Shown here: positions 53,091 to 64,000 of the stretch, one piece after another
Position numbering within the stretch: the stretch's first letter is position 1
Layout: the number at the start of each line of letters is the position of its first letter
Assembly (NCBI GenBank): GCA_021234155.1
Contig: JAJEKV010000001.1
Location: 20,339,243-20,403,242 of the forward strand
DNA: 64,000 bases
Source: Isoetes taiwanensis
Taxonomy: Eukaryota > Streptophyta > Lycopodiopsida > Isoetales > Isoetaceae
Direction: 5' to 3'
Notes under the pieces: generated by a model
What the model was told of the DNA's origin: nothing
What the model saw: only the letters and a program-made list of their open reading frames with translations
Database searches by the model: none
Position numbers and translations under genes: made by a program

Positions 53091-53393
53091 TGTTTTGCCA
53101 AATGTATGACATATCAACCTGATCGTATCACATGGACATATTTGCTGAAAACTTCAAGATTTGAGTTTTTGAGAATTGGGAATACAATCACATGAAGTTC
53201 AGAGAGAGAATGTATAATCAGTGCTGCTAAGGCTGAAGCTGCTGTCCAAAAAGAGCTATGGAAAATCTATTTACTACTATCCTTCATTGTGACAATGGTA
53301 GAGCTATTCCTGATATATCAAAGCGGTTGCAGGGCACATTCTGACTAAAAAAATGGCTTCATTTCTTTACATCTCTGTCCTACATAGCAGTAG

Positions 53394-53460
53394 GTAGCAA
53401 ATAGTCTCACAAATTCTATGCCACCTTTATAATTTTAGTAGAATAAAAAAAACAGATGCA
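53394..53460 (+). repeat. Direct repeat flanking the Helitron, copy 1 (partner 57968-58035)
   Basis: Contains GCAAATAGTCTCA, CTATGCCACCTTTATAA and AGTAGAATAAAAAAA. It matches 57968-58035 with about 85-90% identity by eye. Confidence 0.75.
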
Positions 53461-53573
53461 GGCTATGTCTTGCTGAGTGATCGTTATTGTTTAGAATGGA
53501 GAAGGCCAAAGCAGTGCCCTCAAAATGTATTTAGCAATGGCAATTGCAGGATCTTATGTTTTTATAATTTTTA

Positions 53574-56500
53574 CTAGTTACGGTGCCCAGCGTTGCTGGG
53601 CATCATGCGTGGACCTGTAAATATTGGAAGCCTATAATGCTAAAACCTTGGACATGCAATTTCCACATTAATTTTGCAATTTTATCATTTTCTCACACTT
53701 TCCTTTGACAAAAGCCCCACAAACATGCAATTGCCTAATGATGTAAGTGCCTTTGTAGATTATAGTATTTATTGATTATTGTTTACATGTTTTGATTTTT
53801 CTCGTATGAAGAACAGTGGACTTTCTAGGTACATAATGAGGAAGAGAACAAAGTTATCTTTTACCGTATGGAAAACCTCAAAAAACAATGTCCATCTTGT
53901 GCACAGAATGTGAAATTTGAAGAGCTGTTCAGATTCAACATACTTTTGAGACCACATTCCTTCAAGGATAAGGTTCAAATATCCAGCCAGATATAAGATA
54001 CACACAAAAAGGCAGTTATTCACAAAAAGGCAATTATTGAATAACATTATGTATCAAAGTTGGGCCATAGACTCTTTAGGTAGTGCTTGCAGCGATTATT
54101 TATCTCTACAAAGGAGTTAACAAAATGTTAAGAATTATTTATCTTTACAAAGAATTAACAAAATGTTTAGAACTATGTATTTAGAGACAATGTTTGAGCC
54201 ATGCCAAAGACAAAATGATTGCTAAGCATTCTAACAAATCAAAATAGCTTGAGTAGAAAATCTTGCATGTGCTAAGCAATTATAAATCAAATATTGAATC
54301 TGGTTGAAAGGAAAATACTTCTGCTTCACAGATAGGAAATGCAAGAAAGTGAAATTGAATTGAGCTCAAATACATTTATACGATGTTGGAAGATTGTGGA
54401 AAATAGAGGACTTCTAGAGCAGATAGCCTCCTTATATCAAATCGAAGGTGTAAACCATTTCTTACCTGGTAATAGTGTTGAAAGAATCCTGATGAAGCCT
54501 CATGTATATCTTTGCAAACAATCAACCTCATGTATATCTTTGCAAACAATCAGCTGCACAGAAAAACAACATTTTTCCTGCACAGATTTGGACTTGGTTA
54601 CCTTTTTAAATATGTAAGTTGCAAAAAAAAAGAAAAAAGAAAAAAAGAAAAAAAAAAAAACAAAGAAGGGATTACCTATAGAAGAAATGCGTTCTTCCTG
54701 GCAAATTTTAACATATATTTGTTGTTGTACATGATATGTAAGACGACTATTATGTATTTAAAATTGTGTTTCAAATGTATTTTACTATTATGTTTCAAAT
54801 TGTGTTAAGTTGGCAATGTTGCATTTATCACAACATTTATAGACTGAACTCAAATTTTATCCGCATGTGACTCGGGTAAAACTTGGATCCTCAAATCCTC
54901 AAATCCGACTATTCATTAGGAGTTTTAGTTATTGTCGCTGAAAACATTTAAAAGTCATTGTATACTTTTCAACAGATGCAACCACCACTGGGGCAACAAA
55001 TGTGTAATACAACAAACAAATATAACAAACATTGGTGACCACTGTCGAATCACATCAGAAAGCACATAATGGTCACAATCTAGATTCAACATATAAGCTG
55101 CATTTGAGAGTGATTAAACATGTTAGGCAACTTAGTAGAATAGAATAGAATAGAATAGTTTTTTTAACGTCCAAGGAGACCAATAGGTCATGGAGACGTA
55201 GAACCTCAAGTATGTATAATGCCAAGTCATGCACAGATGGTGTTCTGAGAAGTTGTGGAAGCGTGGAATGGAATGCTAAGGTCAAAAAGTGATTCCGGAC
55301 TATCTCAAAAGCAGGGCAACTCAGAAGAGTATGGCTTTCATCTTCAATAACCTGTAACTGGCAACAGGCACAGTCTCACATCATAGCAATTTATTTGTTT
55401 TACGAGAGCAATCATACTTAGTAGCAATTTATTTGTTTTACCAGAGCAATCATAGCACCAGCCTGCTTATGATGGTTGAAACCTGGACGTATTTCAGGAT
55501 AGTGTCCCATCGGCCATTTTCCAATCCTCCTCTGGCACTTTAATAGCCTTGGCCATTTACTCCTACTTTAAATTCTTCATATTTCCTCTGTCTATCAAAA
55601 CGTTCTTCATATTTAAGAAAGCCCTTAAAATGTGGGCATGGATATGCACCATCATCAGATACATAGCAAGACACTTTATCCGCAGGGTACTCAACTGATA
55701 GAATTGAGAGACAGGATACATGGACGTCTTGTTTGAGCAAAAACGCATGGAACAGGAGGCATGTTCTTACAGTTAAAAATGCTAACAGTTAATATCTTCA
55801 GTTCCATCGCTTCCTACAGTTCAAATAAAGCCCTTGAAGGGAAAAATGAAAGAAGAATATACAAAGGCAAAGAGCTCTGCAACACCTCATCCAGCAGGAT
55901 TTATTCACTTTGAAAGTTCAGATGTCTGTGGAAAAATCTCATCTAGCTAGCCATGCAAAGATACAACATTAAAACACAATACGCCATGTTTGAAATATGC
56001 ACATTCACAATTCATGAGCATGAATTAAGACATGCCTCTAAAGGATAGAAATTTAACTGTGCTTAACTCACACTCCAGAGGCAATACATATAATGACATA
56101 TCTTATGATCCTTACGTTATAGATTAAAACTTGGCGAAGAGTATTAGGTAGATGTTCCTTTGCTCTGTACAAAAAGCAAGCAAAAACAAAAATTATTATT
56201 GTTTCTCAAAGTTTAAAACCAACTAAATAAAACAAAAGAAACAAAGCCAAGAGGGCCGACGAACCTGATAACATGACATCATGGTTCTTTACAATATCCT
56301 TCTGTTCTGTGAAGACTTGATGAACGCATATTATAATCCCAACAATCTACAAAGCCGCCTTCCATAGTGCTGGATTCCGAGGTAAGGATAGGAAAATCTG
56401 TTAAAAAGAAACCCAAGCTTTACGTCGCCCTCTCTCCACAATTTTTTCTGTTCTTGACCCCTTTGTGCCCCTCTGCTTCAACTGCTTTGAATGAAAACCA

Positions 56501-57666
56501 CTGCTTCGCATGGCTAGGAGCAGCTGACGGTGCCACCATAAAGAAGCAACAGCCCTTATAAAGCAGCAATAAGTGTTACCTTCGAGAAAATCCCTATTTC
56601 CCTTGCCTATCCACCATGTTGTTGAAAGGTTTTCCCATATGCTTCCATCCATCCGCATGTTGCCGCTGTCCGACCCAATTCTGCCCACTTTCAGTGTCAT
56701 TTTTAACCCCATAGTAACAATCTTGAACAAACTTCGAATTTCAAAACAGGATCCTGCAGGTAGCTCGTCCAAAGTTTGCATAAAAAAAATATTTATTATT
56801 GTCCTTGGCTTCGAAACAATCTCATCGGGTAATCTAAACTGGGCAGCAGCTGATCTTAATGCACATTCAGCATCACACAAAAAAAAATCTGTATATTGAC
56901 CATTATTACTGCATTTCACTTGACTACCATAGATCCTCTCACACAAATTCAAGTCAATAATCATGATTTGTTTTCAACAGATAAATGTTGAGATTACTAA
57001 GACTATCAAGTTCTTCTACAGCAGCCAAGAGGCCTACAAATCTATTTTCAAACTGAGATGCATCTCCTGAATACCCTGAAGAAGGATAGCATATTTGTCA
57101 AAATCATGCCAACTCTGCAAAGAGGGGCAGTATAACCTGGTTATGGCGTCCTTCCTTTGGCCGCCCCTGCAACTCTTAAAAATTTTCGGGGCAAGAATCC
57201 ATGTCGACACTGCAGAATCCTTTGCAGTCATATGCCATAGCTACTATTGTGCAAGATCGAGCTTCCGGCACGTCCTTCTCTGCTTTAGCGACTGACGTTC
57301 AGCATCAAAGGAAGCTGCAGATCCTGTGCCTACACCTAATGGGTCCACTGTTCCACCATCACTGCCGAAATCCACCATAGCTGGGAGCTCAAAATGCCCC
57401 AACCATATTTTTTCCGACAAAGAGGAGGCAGGCTGCTCCACACAAACAATACCCTAAACTAAGAAAACTATCTCGAGTTGTAGCCTAATAGCGACTTCAA
57501 GCAGAGGACTTAGCATAGAGGATGGCTATGGCGGCCGTTCGGGAAGAAGGCAACCACACCACAATACGAAGGGCGAGATAATGCCCACGTGGCGTGATAT
57601 AATCTCAGCCGCCCAATCTAGGGCGAGGTTCAAGACAGACATACACAATAATCTTATAATATAGGA
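53574..57666 (-). mobile_element. Complete non-autonomous Helitron carrying a cellulose-synthase fragment
   Basis: The 5' end on the minus strand is TCCTATATTATAAGATTATT at 57666, preceded by A. The 3' end is a perfect hairpin (GCCCAGC, AAC, GCTGGGC; 53585-53601), a 7-bp spacer and CTAG (53574-53577), followed by T. Insertion between A and T, the TC start and the CTRR end after a hairpin are all as expected of Helitrons. Length is 4,093 bp. No Rep/helicase domain is recognised, so it is non-autonomous. Inside is a cellulose-synthase fragment (55550-55730). Other open frames (e.g. 56401-56964) have no assigned origin. Confidence 0.8.
55550..55730 (-). pseudogene. Cellulose synthase (CesA/Csl) fragment captured by the Helitron
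   Basis: Minus-strand frame: SILSVEYPADKVSCYVSDDG matches the cellulose-synthase segment with the first catalytic Asp pair region (YPVDKVSCYVSDDGA in CesA). About 20 residues further on, KYEERFDRQRKYEEFKVGVN resembles the later KREYEEFKVRIN segment. In real CesA proteins these two parts are much further apart, so an internal deletion joined them. No transmembrane part or other catalytic motifs are present. It could derive from CesA or from a CslD-like gene. Confidence 0.7.
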
Positions 57667-59261
57667 TTCTCTACGCATGATTGATGGCTTTTTAGTTGGA
57701 TGCCTTCTTGCCTAATCTGCTTCATTTTGATGCAGGGCTAATGGTCTGTGAACATGATATAGCCAGCAGGGTAGATAAGATCCTCAACAATAACTTCGAT
57801 AGAACATTAGATGCATCTACGCAAGGGATTCCAGAAAGCTTGAAGAAACCCAACATTGCAATTAGCATTGAGATTCTCAACTACCATATTACCTGACCTC
57901 CATGGGCAATTATCAAGGCAGGTTTTGATTTTTTGTTTGCTGAGGAATGTAGTCTCACTTAGACTTTGTAAGCAAATAGTCTCAAAAAGTCTATGCCACC
58001 TTTATAACTTCAGTAGAATAAAAAAACTGATGTAGATCATAATGTCCTCAGGAGAAGCTCACTCATTATAGTTGAGTCTATTCTTTTTTACATGTGGTTA
58101 AGTGTTACATGAGAAGAACTGCATGTCTAAAACGTGTGAATCTTTTGTATGGTTTACATTTGAGTTTGTTCATTGTTGGCTCAAACATGGTCGCTAAATT
58201 ATTTTGAGTCTTGAAATGGTTATGAGTTTGTTCCTACACTATTTCAAAAGTTCTCATAGATGGATTTGCATTGTGCAATCGATTGTTTATGTACACAACA
58301 GAATTGATGATGATGTTCACTCAGAGATATTGACAGAGATATTGACGTTTGACGATCAATGGTCAACCATGGCCTTTTAGAAGAGTCCTTTTCGTGATGG
58401 CATCCAAATCCTTTGGCTTGATGCTATAAACAACATGTTGGAATTCAATCAACTTGAGCATGTGTTGAAGCTATAGAAACCCATGTTAGACAAATCATAA
58501 ACGTCATACCCCATAATCATAAACATGTTACAAAACATGCAAAGTTTGCCTTTAAGTTTTAGCCAAAGGCAATGTCTACACCTACTCAACAACATGGAGT
58601 GCCCACCTTTGTCATAGACCTGACTAACATGTTTATGAATATGTTACAAAATATTCAAAGTTCACTTTTAATTTCTAGCTAATGGAATGTAGTGCCCACC
58701 AATTCTTAGCCAATGCAATGGAGTGCCACCAGTGGGCAATTTGCTATAACATAAGAAAATAATGGAGAATTAACTTGAAATATAAAAAGGACATTCTTAG
58801 TGGTTGATATATGTAATTATTCCTTCTGTATTGAACGTAGACAACTGCCTATGCCCTACATTAGGGCAAAGGCATTGACACATGCCCCTACAAAAATTAA
58901 AAGTCAATATTGACACACAACCTATATATGCTGCAACATGCAACTGTTATCCCCTATATGATCATGGCGCATCTTCCATAGTTTCTTGGAATGACAGAAT
59001 TTAAAAGGAGGAATTCTCTATTTTTCACATTTTTTTCTAAGAAATGTTCGTTAGTGCAAGATGATCAAGATTCCATGCTAGGCTTAAGATTTAGGTTCGC
59101 TGCGGTTTTAGGTATGTGCAGTTTAGATGGTAGGTGCATGCATGCATATCATCTACATGTTTTCCAAGTAAAGCCCAAGAATGCTAGGCATCATTATTAC
59201 TATGCACTTTTCACATTATTGCATGCAAAACATTTACAGGCTTCCAACCTATGCCCACTAG
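57667..59261. other. Intergenic DNA, one flanking repeat
   Basis: No gene recognised. It contains copy 2 (57968-58035) of the direct repeat found left of the Helitron. Confidence 0.55.
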
Positions 59262-59327
59262 TCCTATATTATAAAGTTATTCTGTAAGTGTTGGACCCAG
59301 CCCTAATTTGGGCGGCCCAGATTTTAT
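59262..59327 (+). mobile_element. Helitron 5' terminus
   Basis: TCCTATATTATAAAGTTATT follows directly after CTAG (59258-59261). It matches 49370-49433 for more than 60 bp, including GTTGGACCCAGCCCTAATTT. Two of the three 5' ends of this family in the window start right after a CTAG. The matching 3' end is not in the window or not recognisable. Confidence 0.55.
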
Positions 59328-60001
59328 TTTCGATTTGACGGTCGAGATCAAGCCCTCGATCGAGGGTTTTGCTTCCTTCCCAATTCATTCCAATCCGGCG
59401 CAAGACCAGCTTCGTCATGAATAGGAAGGAGCGCCAGTTGGGAATCTTAGGGGACACATTTATTTTTCCTAAATCATATGCCCAAGCTTTCTTTACTGTG
59501 TCGGTAAATCATATGCCCAAGCTTTCTTTACTTTGTCGGCAGCAAGAGCAGCTCCTTCTAATGAATTAGCTTTTGCCATGGCTGGACAATTGGAGCTTAG
59601 AATTCAGAGGTGTGGAAACATGTCTATAGCCATAAAGAAAGCGGGAACAAAACCCTTCACGTTCTTTTCTTTTTGCCGTTAAAAATCTCTCAGCAGCAGA
59701 TGAGGAACTGCAATTTGTCCTAAGCTTATCATGGTGATTTTATGAGGTATGTGGCATTGTGTAATTACATTGGCTGCTTCATACAATGTGACACCTGAAA
59801 CGTTTATGCTATTGAAAGCTCTATTTCGATTTAGGTGGAGGCTCATGACGTTGTCTGTTCTTGGCTTTGCCCACGATTTTTGTATGAGATGGCCAAGAAA
59901 TTTGAGCTCTTTGCTACTATAGAATATTGGAAAGAGAAGGTACAATGATGGCTTCGAGAAAATCAGATTATGATGTCTGCTCATAAATTTGCAATTGCAG
60001 C

Positions 60002-60403
60002 ATGCCATGCCATGGATCCCAGTTCTACACTCCATCCATTTGTGGGCGTATTATCCTTGCCGTAATCCACAAACAGATCATTGGTAGTGGACTCCATTTA
60101 GATGTAATCATGGGGAATACCCTGGCAGATATGTATGCTACATGTGGGAAGTTAAAAGAGGCACATGATGTGATCAAGAACTTGCCAAAGCGTGATACAC
60201 CATCTTGGGGGGCCATCATTGCAGGCTATGCTCAATGCGGAAACTTCAAGCTTGCAGCGCAATGTCTCAAGGACATGCAGAAAGAAGGAATTAAGCCAAA
60301 TGACACGATCATATTCACAACTCTGTATGTTCTCGAAAAAGGCAACACAAGTAAAGATAGAAGCTGCGACAAATCTACCATCAGTTTTGCTCCTGTTTCT
60401 TAA
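60002..60403 (+). pseudogene. PPR gene fragment (PLS-type, about three repeats)
   Basis: 133-codon frame. GNTLADMYATCGKLKEAHDV, then LPKRDTPSWGAIIAGYAQCG, then CLKDMQKEGIKPNDTI show the P, L and S motif rhythm typical of plant organellar RNA-editing factors. No E or DYW domain follows and the start is missing, so it is a fragment. A decayed copy of its second half lies at 60616-60775. Confidence 0.7.
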
Positions 60404-60615
60404 ACATGCAATTCAATGCAGCGTAGGAACAGAATTGAACTCCATACCTGAAAAACAATGATGAAGAGGCCCGAGAAGAAGAATAGGAGACCCAGGGGCA
60501 GCGCAATGGCGGATGCCATGGCTGTGTTTTAGTCTTCTCTTCTGTGAGTAGATCTTTTCTAAGTCTCTTTTATGGTGTTCTTTATATGATAGGGCAGTTT
60601 TCAATGGTCAATAAT

Positions 60616-60775
60616 CTTGGGGGCCATCATTGTAGGCTATGTGCTCAATGCGGAGACTTCAAGCTTGCAAGCAATGCCCCAAGGACATGTAGAAAGAAGG
60701 AATTAAGCCAAATGACCACGATTTTTACTAGCATTTTACTTGTGTGCGACCATGCGAGTTTAGTGAATAAAGGAT
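60616..60775 (+). pseudogene. Second, more decayed copy of the PPR fragment
   Basis: Nucleotides from TTGGGGGCCATCATTG to AGCCAAATGAC repeat 60206-60305 with two or three indels. It extends further, to TSILLVCDHASLVNKG, which resembles the usual L-motif end of a PPR gene. The first copy diverges at that point. Confidence 0.65.
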
Positions 60776-61212
60776 GATTAAAATTCTCATCAGTATTTGC
60801 ATCGTAGAATAATCATAACTATTAAATTATAATCATATTACCAAGCGGTGGCTATAAAAAGTTCGCCGATCAGAAAACCGGTGAGAAGGAGCGGTTTGTT
60901 TTATGTTTATAGAGGAGGAAGGGTCCATTTTGTGTTCGAGCAATGCGGATAAGTTTTTGTTTGATTTTGTAGAAAGGTTTCTTTGGATTGAAGCTTTGGC
61001 GAGTACATAGATTCCATGTTGTTGGTCTCGAGAGATTAATTGGTAGTTTGCCTAGAGCATTCTGGCTTTGGAGGGAAGGTTGATTTACGAGAACGGTTTC
61101 TCGCATTCTTGCTTTAGTCGCCTCCTTTTCATTCCGATTTACATAAAGCTTCTATATCTAAATATAGTCTGGTCTTTATTTAGAGGCCCAGCTGAAAGAA
61201 TGATTACAAGAG

Positions 61213-62546
61213 TATGCAGCACTAAATGTCTGGCAAATAGAACCTTCTACAGAGGAGCCTTTAGCCATTCTTGATCACTATATGAATTTCTTCAGCTCTC
61301 CAATGTCAAACATGTAGGCCTTTCATTATTATAAGGTATACAACCAATCCACGAATAGAATAGAAAACCAGATCTTAGCCAAGTCGAGAGAGTTAACGCC
61401 GCATGCAAAGCAAAATATCATTTACACAGAGCATTTCTTGTGAGCAACTTGAAGCTCAACTTGAGGGTCTTGGGAAAACAGCTAAACCTGATAAAAATGG
61501 CGAAACGAAGGTAAAGAGATCACAAACAGTTTATAAGGTAAAAATTTACAAATGATTGATTCGCAGGTCTTTTTGTCGCATCGAGTGTTGAGAAGTTGAA
61601 GAATTATTTGACAAGGATCAAGGTGCCATAGGATTTATAGGCATCTAGGACATCTAGAGCGGGGCGTGATTAACCATTCTTCACCAATTTGACATGTCCC
61701 TTATGCTTTCTATTTTCCCTGTATCATTTCTGCTTCACATGTAAAATCACTAGATACAGGTGGTCTGCATAAAAAAACTATTTGAGCACAATTGTTTGCA
61801 AGACAACTTGGACAAAAAGTTGTTGAAGCTTAACAAACAAATAGCTCAAAAGGAATGAAAGTACGAACCATAGTGTGGGCTTGCTTAGCTCTTCATTGTA
61901 ACATAAATGCAGACGCGTTTGTGAAATCGATTTAGTTGGTACGTAAAACAACATGTTAAGAAGAAAGCTAATTGAGCTTCAAGAGGAGAAAACTATCGAA
62001 AGAAAGAGATAAGCTGTTAGTCAAATTGAAGACAATGTCTAGCGCTTTTCAGGGCAGCACACACAAAAAATGCAGGATTTACATGCTGATAAGCTTAAAG
62101 CTATCGATCATTTTATGAAAATGACCGTCCCTTTCGTACGTGGTTAGGTCATGAGTCATGGTCACACAAGCTCAATTGTGTCAGGTGCAAAAGCATCCAT
62201 GTAATATGGCCTAAAAAATATTTTGCTATAATTGCTTCAATTATAAGGTGTTACTTAACATTTCAATGATGGATATATGGTTTCAATCAATGGCCATTGA
62301 ATATTGAATGCCACCGCTTTATTTTCTATAGGAAGATTTTGTGTGAAAAGAGCCATGTTATCTCTAGATATCCCAATCATTTATGCCTTTGTATGGTATT
62401 TGATTTGCTAACAAAAACATTTATAGAAATACCACTGAACTGCCTCACTGTCATGTTTTAAAGACTAAAAAGCATAAAACATTTAGCATATTTGTTAGCC
62501 TAAAGAAGGAAAGGTAGATCATATTATTTGGGTAGTCATGATATTC
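61213..62546 (+). repeat. Segmental duplication, copy 2 (partner 47366-48719)
   Basis: 1.33 kb in the same orientation as copy 1. It is mostly identical but has short scrambled patches (around 61400, 61565, 62030-62100 and 62130), where copy 1 has a different sequence of similar length. Confidence 0.9.
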
Positions 62547-63535
62547 TTGGAAGACTACAAACAACAACAAAACATCATCTCAAGTGAAGTGGCTTTCCTA
62601 TTGAGCGTTCCAAAAACATCGAGTACAATAGTAGAGCACTTACAATGAATGGCCAAAAACATATCAAAACCAAACATGTTTAAGACCCCGAAACTAGACA
62701 ATCATCGAGGGTCTTAATAAGAAAAATATAAAGCCACACAGACTCAAAGTCCGAAATCTTATCAACTGGACTGAAAACCCCGCCCTTTCGGGTTTTCGGG
62801 GAAAACCATGAAGATAAAAAATGGACTAAGAGCGATACGACTGATGAAGCTAAGATTTGAACCAGCAGCAATATGTCGAACAATCTCCATGTGCCAGAAG
62901 ACTCCACGCGCCAAAAATTGCAAGGACCATGAAAAGTCTTTGAAATTGCATCGGCATGCTCCCAAAAATCATCTCAACTGCAAAAAGAGAGTAAAACAAC
63001 CTGGAGAATATGACTCAGGCAGAAAAGAAGAAAACTGTTAAATCTTTGTTAGCATCCCTAAAAAAGGATAAAAAATGACAAAGAGTATCAAAAAATCTCC
63101 AACTCTTTCAACAAGTGCCCTTTAGAAAAAAGTCCATTAATTGGGTCGGGGAAGAGCATCCGCCTAGCCAAGAAAACACATCTGCAAACTAGTGCGGGGA
63201 AGAACATCCGCCCATGTCTAATTTACCATAAAGCAAAGGGGTCGGGGAAGAACATCCGTCTAGCCAGGAATAATCATCTGCAAACTAGCCAGGGAAGAAC
63301 ATCCGCCCCTATATTATTGCACCAAGAAACAAGGCTCGAATGAGGGTTGGGAGGGAGGGAAAGCTAGAAGCACAACATGGACAAAGATGGAAACGCTCAA
63401 AAAGAAGGCCGATGAAAAAAGCCTGAAACTGAATCAATATATAAGGTCCAAGCTATTTCCGTCTTTCCAAGAATGATGGTTCTATGTTTCCATAGAACCA
63501 TTGCATTCTTGGAAGACTACAAACAACAACAAAAC

Positions 63536-63900
<365 letters not shown>

Positions 63901-64000
63901 ACATCATGCCACATTGGTATTGGTCGCATCTATGAGGAGGGAGGGAAGGAGAGAGAAAGTTCTCAAACCTTCATGGCAAGAAAGACTCACTTGAAAGAAC

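Noticed and set aside
56401-56964. 187-codon minus-strand frame inside the Helitron
   Set aside because: The longest frame in the element, but no known domain was recognised and there is no evidence that it is translated. It may be another captured fragment.
57034-57441. Minus-strand frames with IWLGHFELPAMVDFGSDG near the Helitron 5' end
   Set aside because: A faint resemblance to SPOC- or PHD-type plant proteins was considered, but the match is too short to support.

Overview
This window looks like nuclear DNA of a land plant, most likely a seed-free vascular plant such as a fern. That assignment is an inference from four things: two six-exon laccase genes with plant-type introns, many fragments of pentatricopeptide-repeat (PPR) genes, a cellulose-synthase exon fragment, and long AT-rich intergenic DNA full of plant-type transposons (Ty1-copia, L1-like LINEs, Helitrons, a hAT-like element, foldback MITEs) and dinucleotide microsatellites. 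No bacterial or organellar gene organisation is seen.

Only two loci look like intact protein-coding host genes. One is a laccase on the minus strand (42054-44274; six exons, 565 codons, all copper ligands present). The other is a three-exon plus-strand gene (35544-37286; 532 codons) with the architecture of a class-beta DNA N4-cytosine/N6-adenine methyltransferase: catalytic half first, AdoMet-binding motif I last, but a degenerate catalytic motif IV. A second laccase (8961-15946, minus) is a recent pseudogene. It has the same six-exon layout, a 1-bp deletion in exon 3, and a 4.6-kb Ty1-copia element (10665-15304) inserted in exon 3. That element has a 5-bp target duplication, near-identical LTRs and an initiator-Met tRNA primer site, but no gag region and a decayed pol.

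Layout. 1-8960: non-coding DNA with small tandem duplications and an AAAT microsatellite. 8961-15946: laccase pseudogene plus copia element. 18066-19502: remnant of a LINE (ORF1 end, ORF2 endonuclease start), followed by DNA with Helitron 3' ends (21634) and a long miRNA-precursor-like hairpin (21951-22048). 26112-35400: LINE, SINE and microsatellite block with three related LINE copies, a tRNA-derived SINE-like unit and repeated (CT)n arrays. Embedded in that block is a 2.19-kb hAT-like element (28755-30945) carrying an array of 16-bp perfect palindromes and a 112-codon open frame. 35544-37490: methyltransferase-like gene. 42054-44274: intact laccase. 46440-63000: mosaic of PPR fragments, Helitron termini arranged head to tail, a complete 4.1-kb Helitron (53574-57666) carrying a cellulose-synthase fragment, a foldback MITE (50665-51116), and a 1.35-kb segmental duplication (47366-48719 and 61213-62546). 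The right edge has GT/GA microsatellites.

The laccases are tandem paralogs on one strand that would serve apoplastic phenolic oxidation (lignin-type chemistry). The remaining content is mostly mobile DNA and its debris. The observations most worth following up are the methyltransferase-like gene and the palindrome-array transposon.
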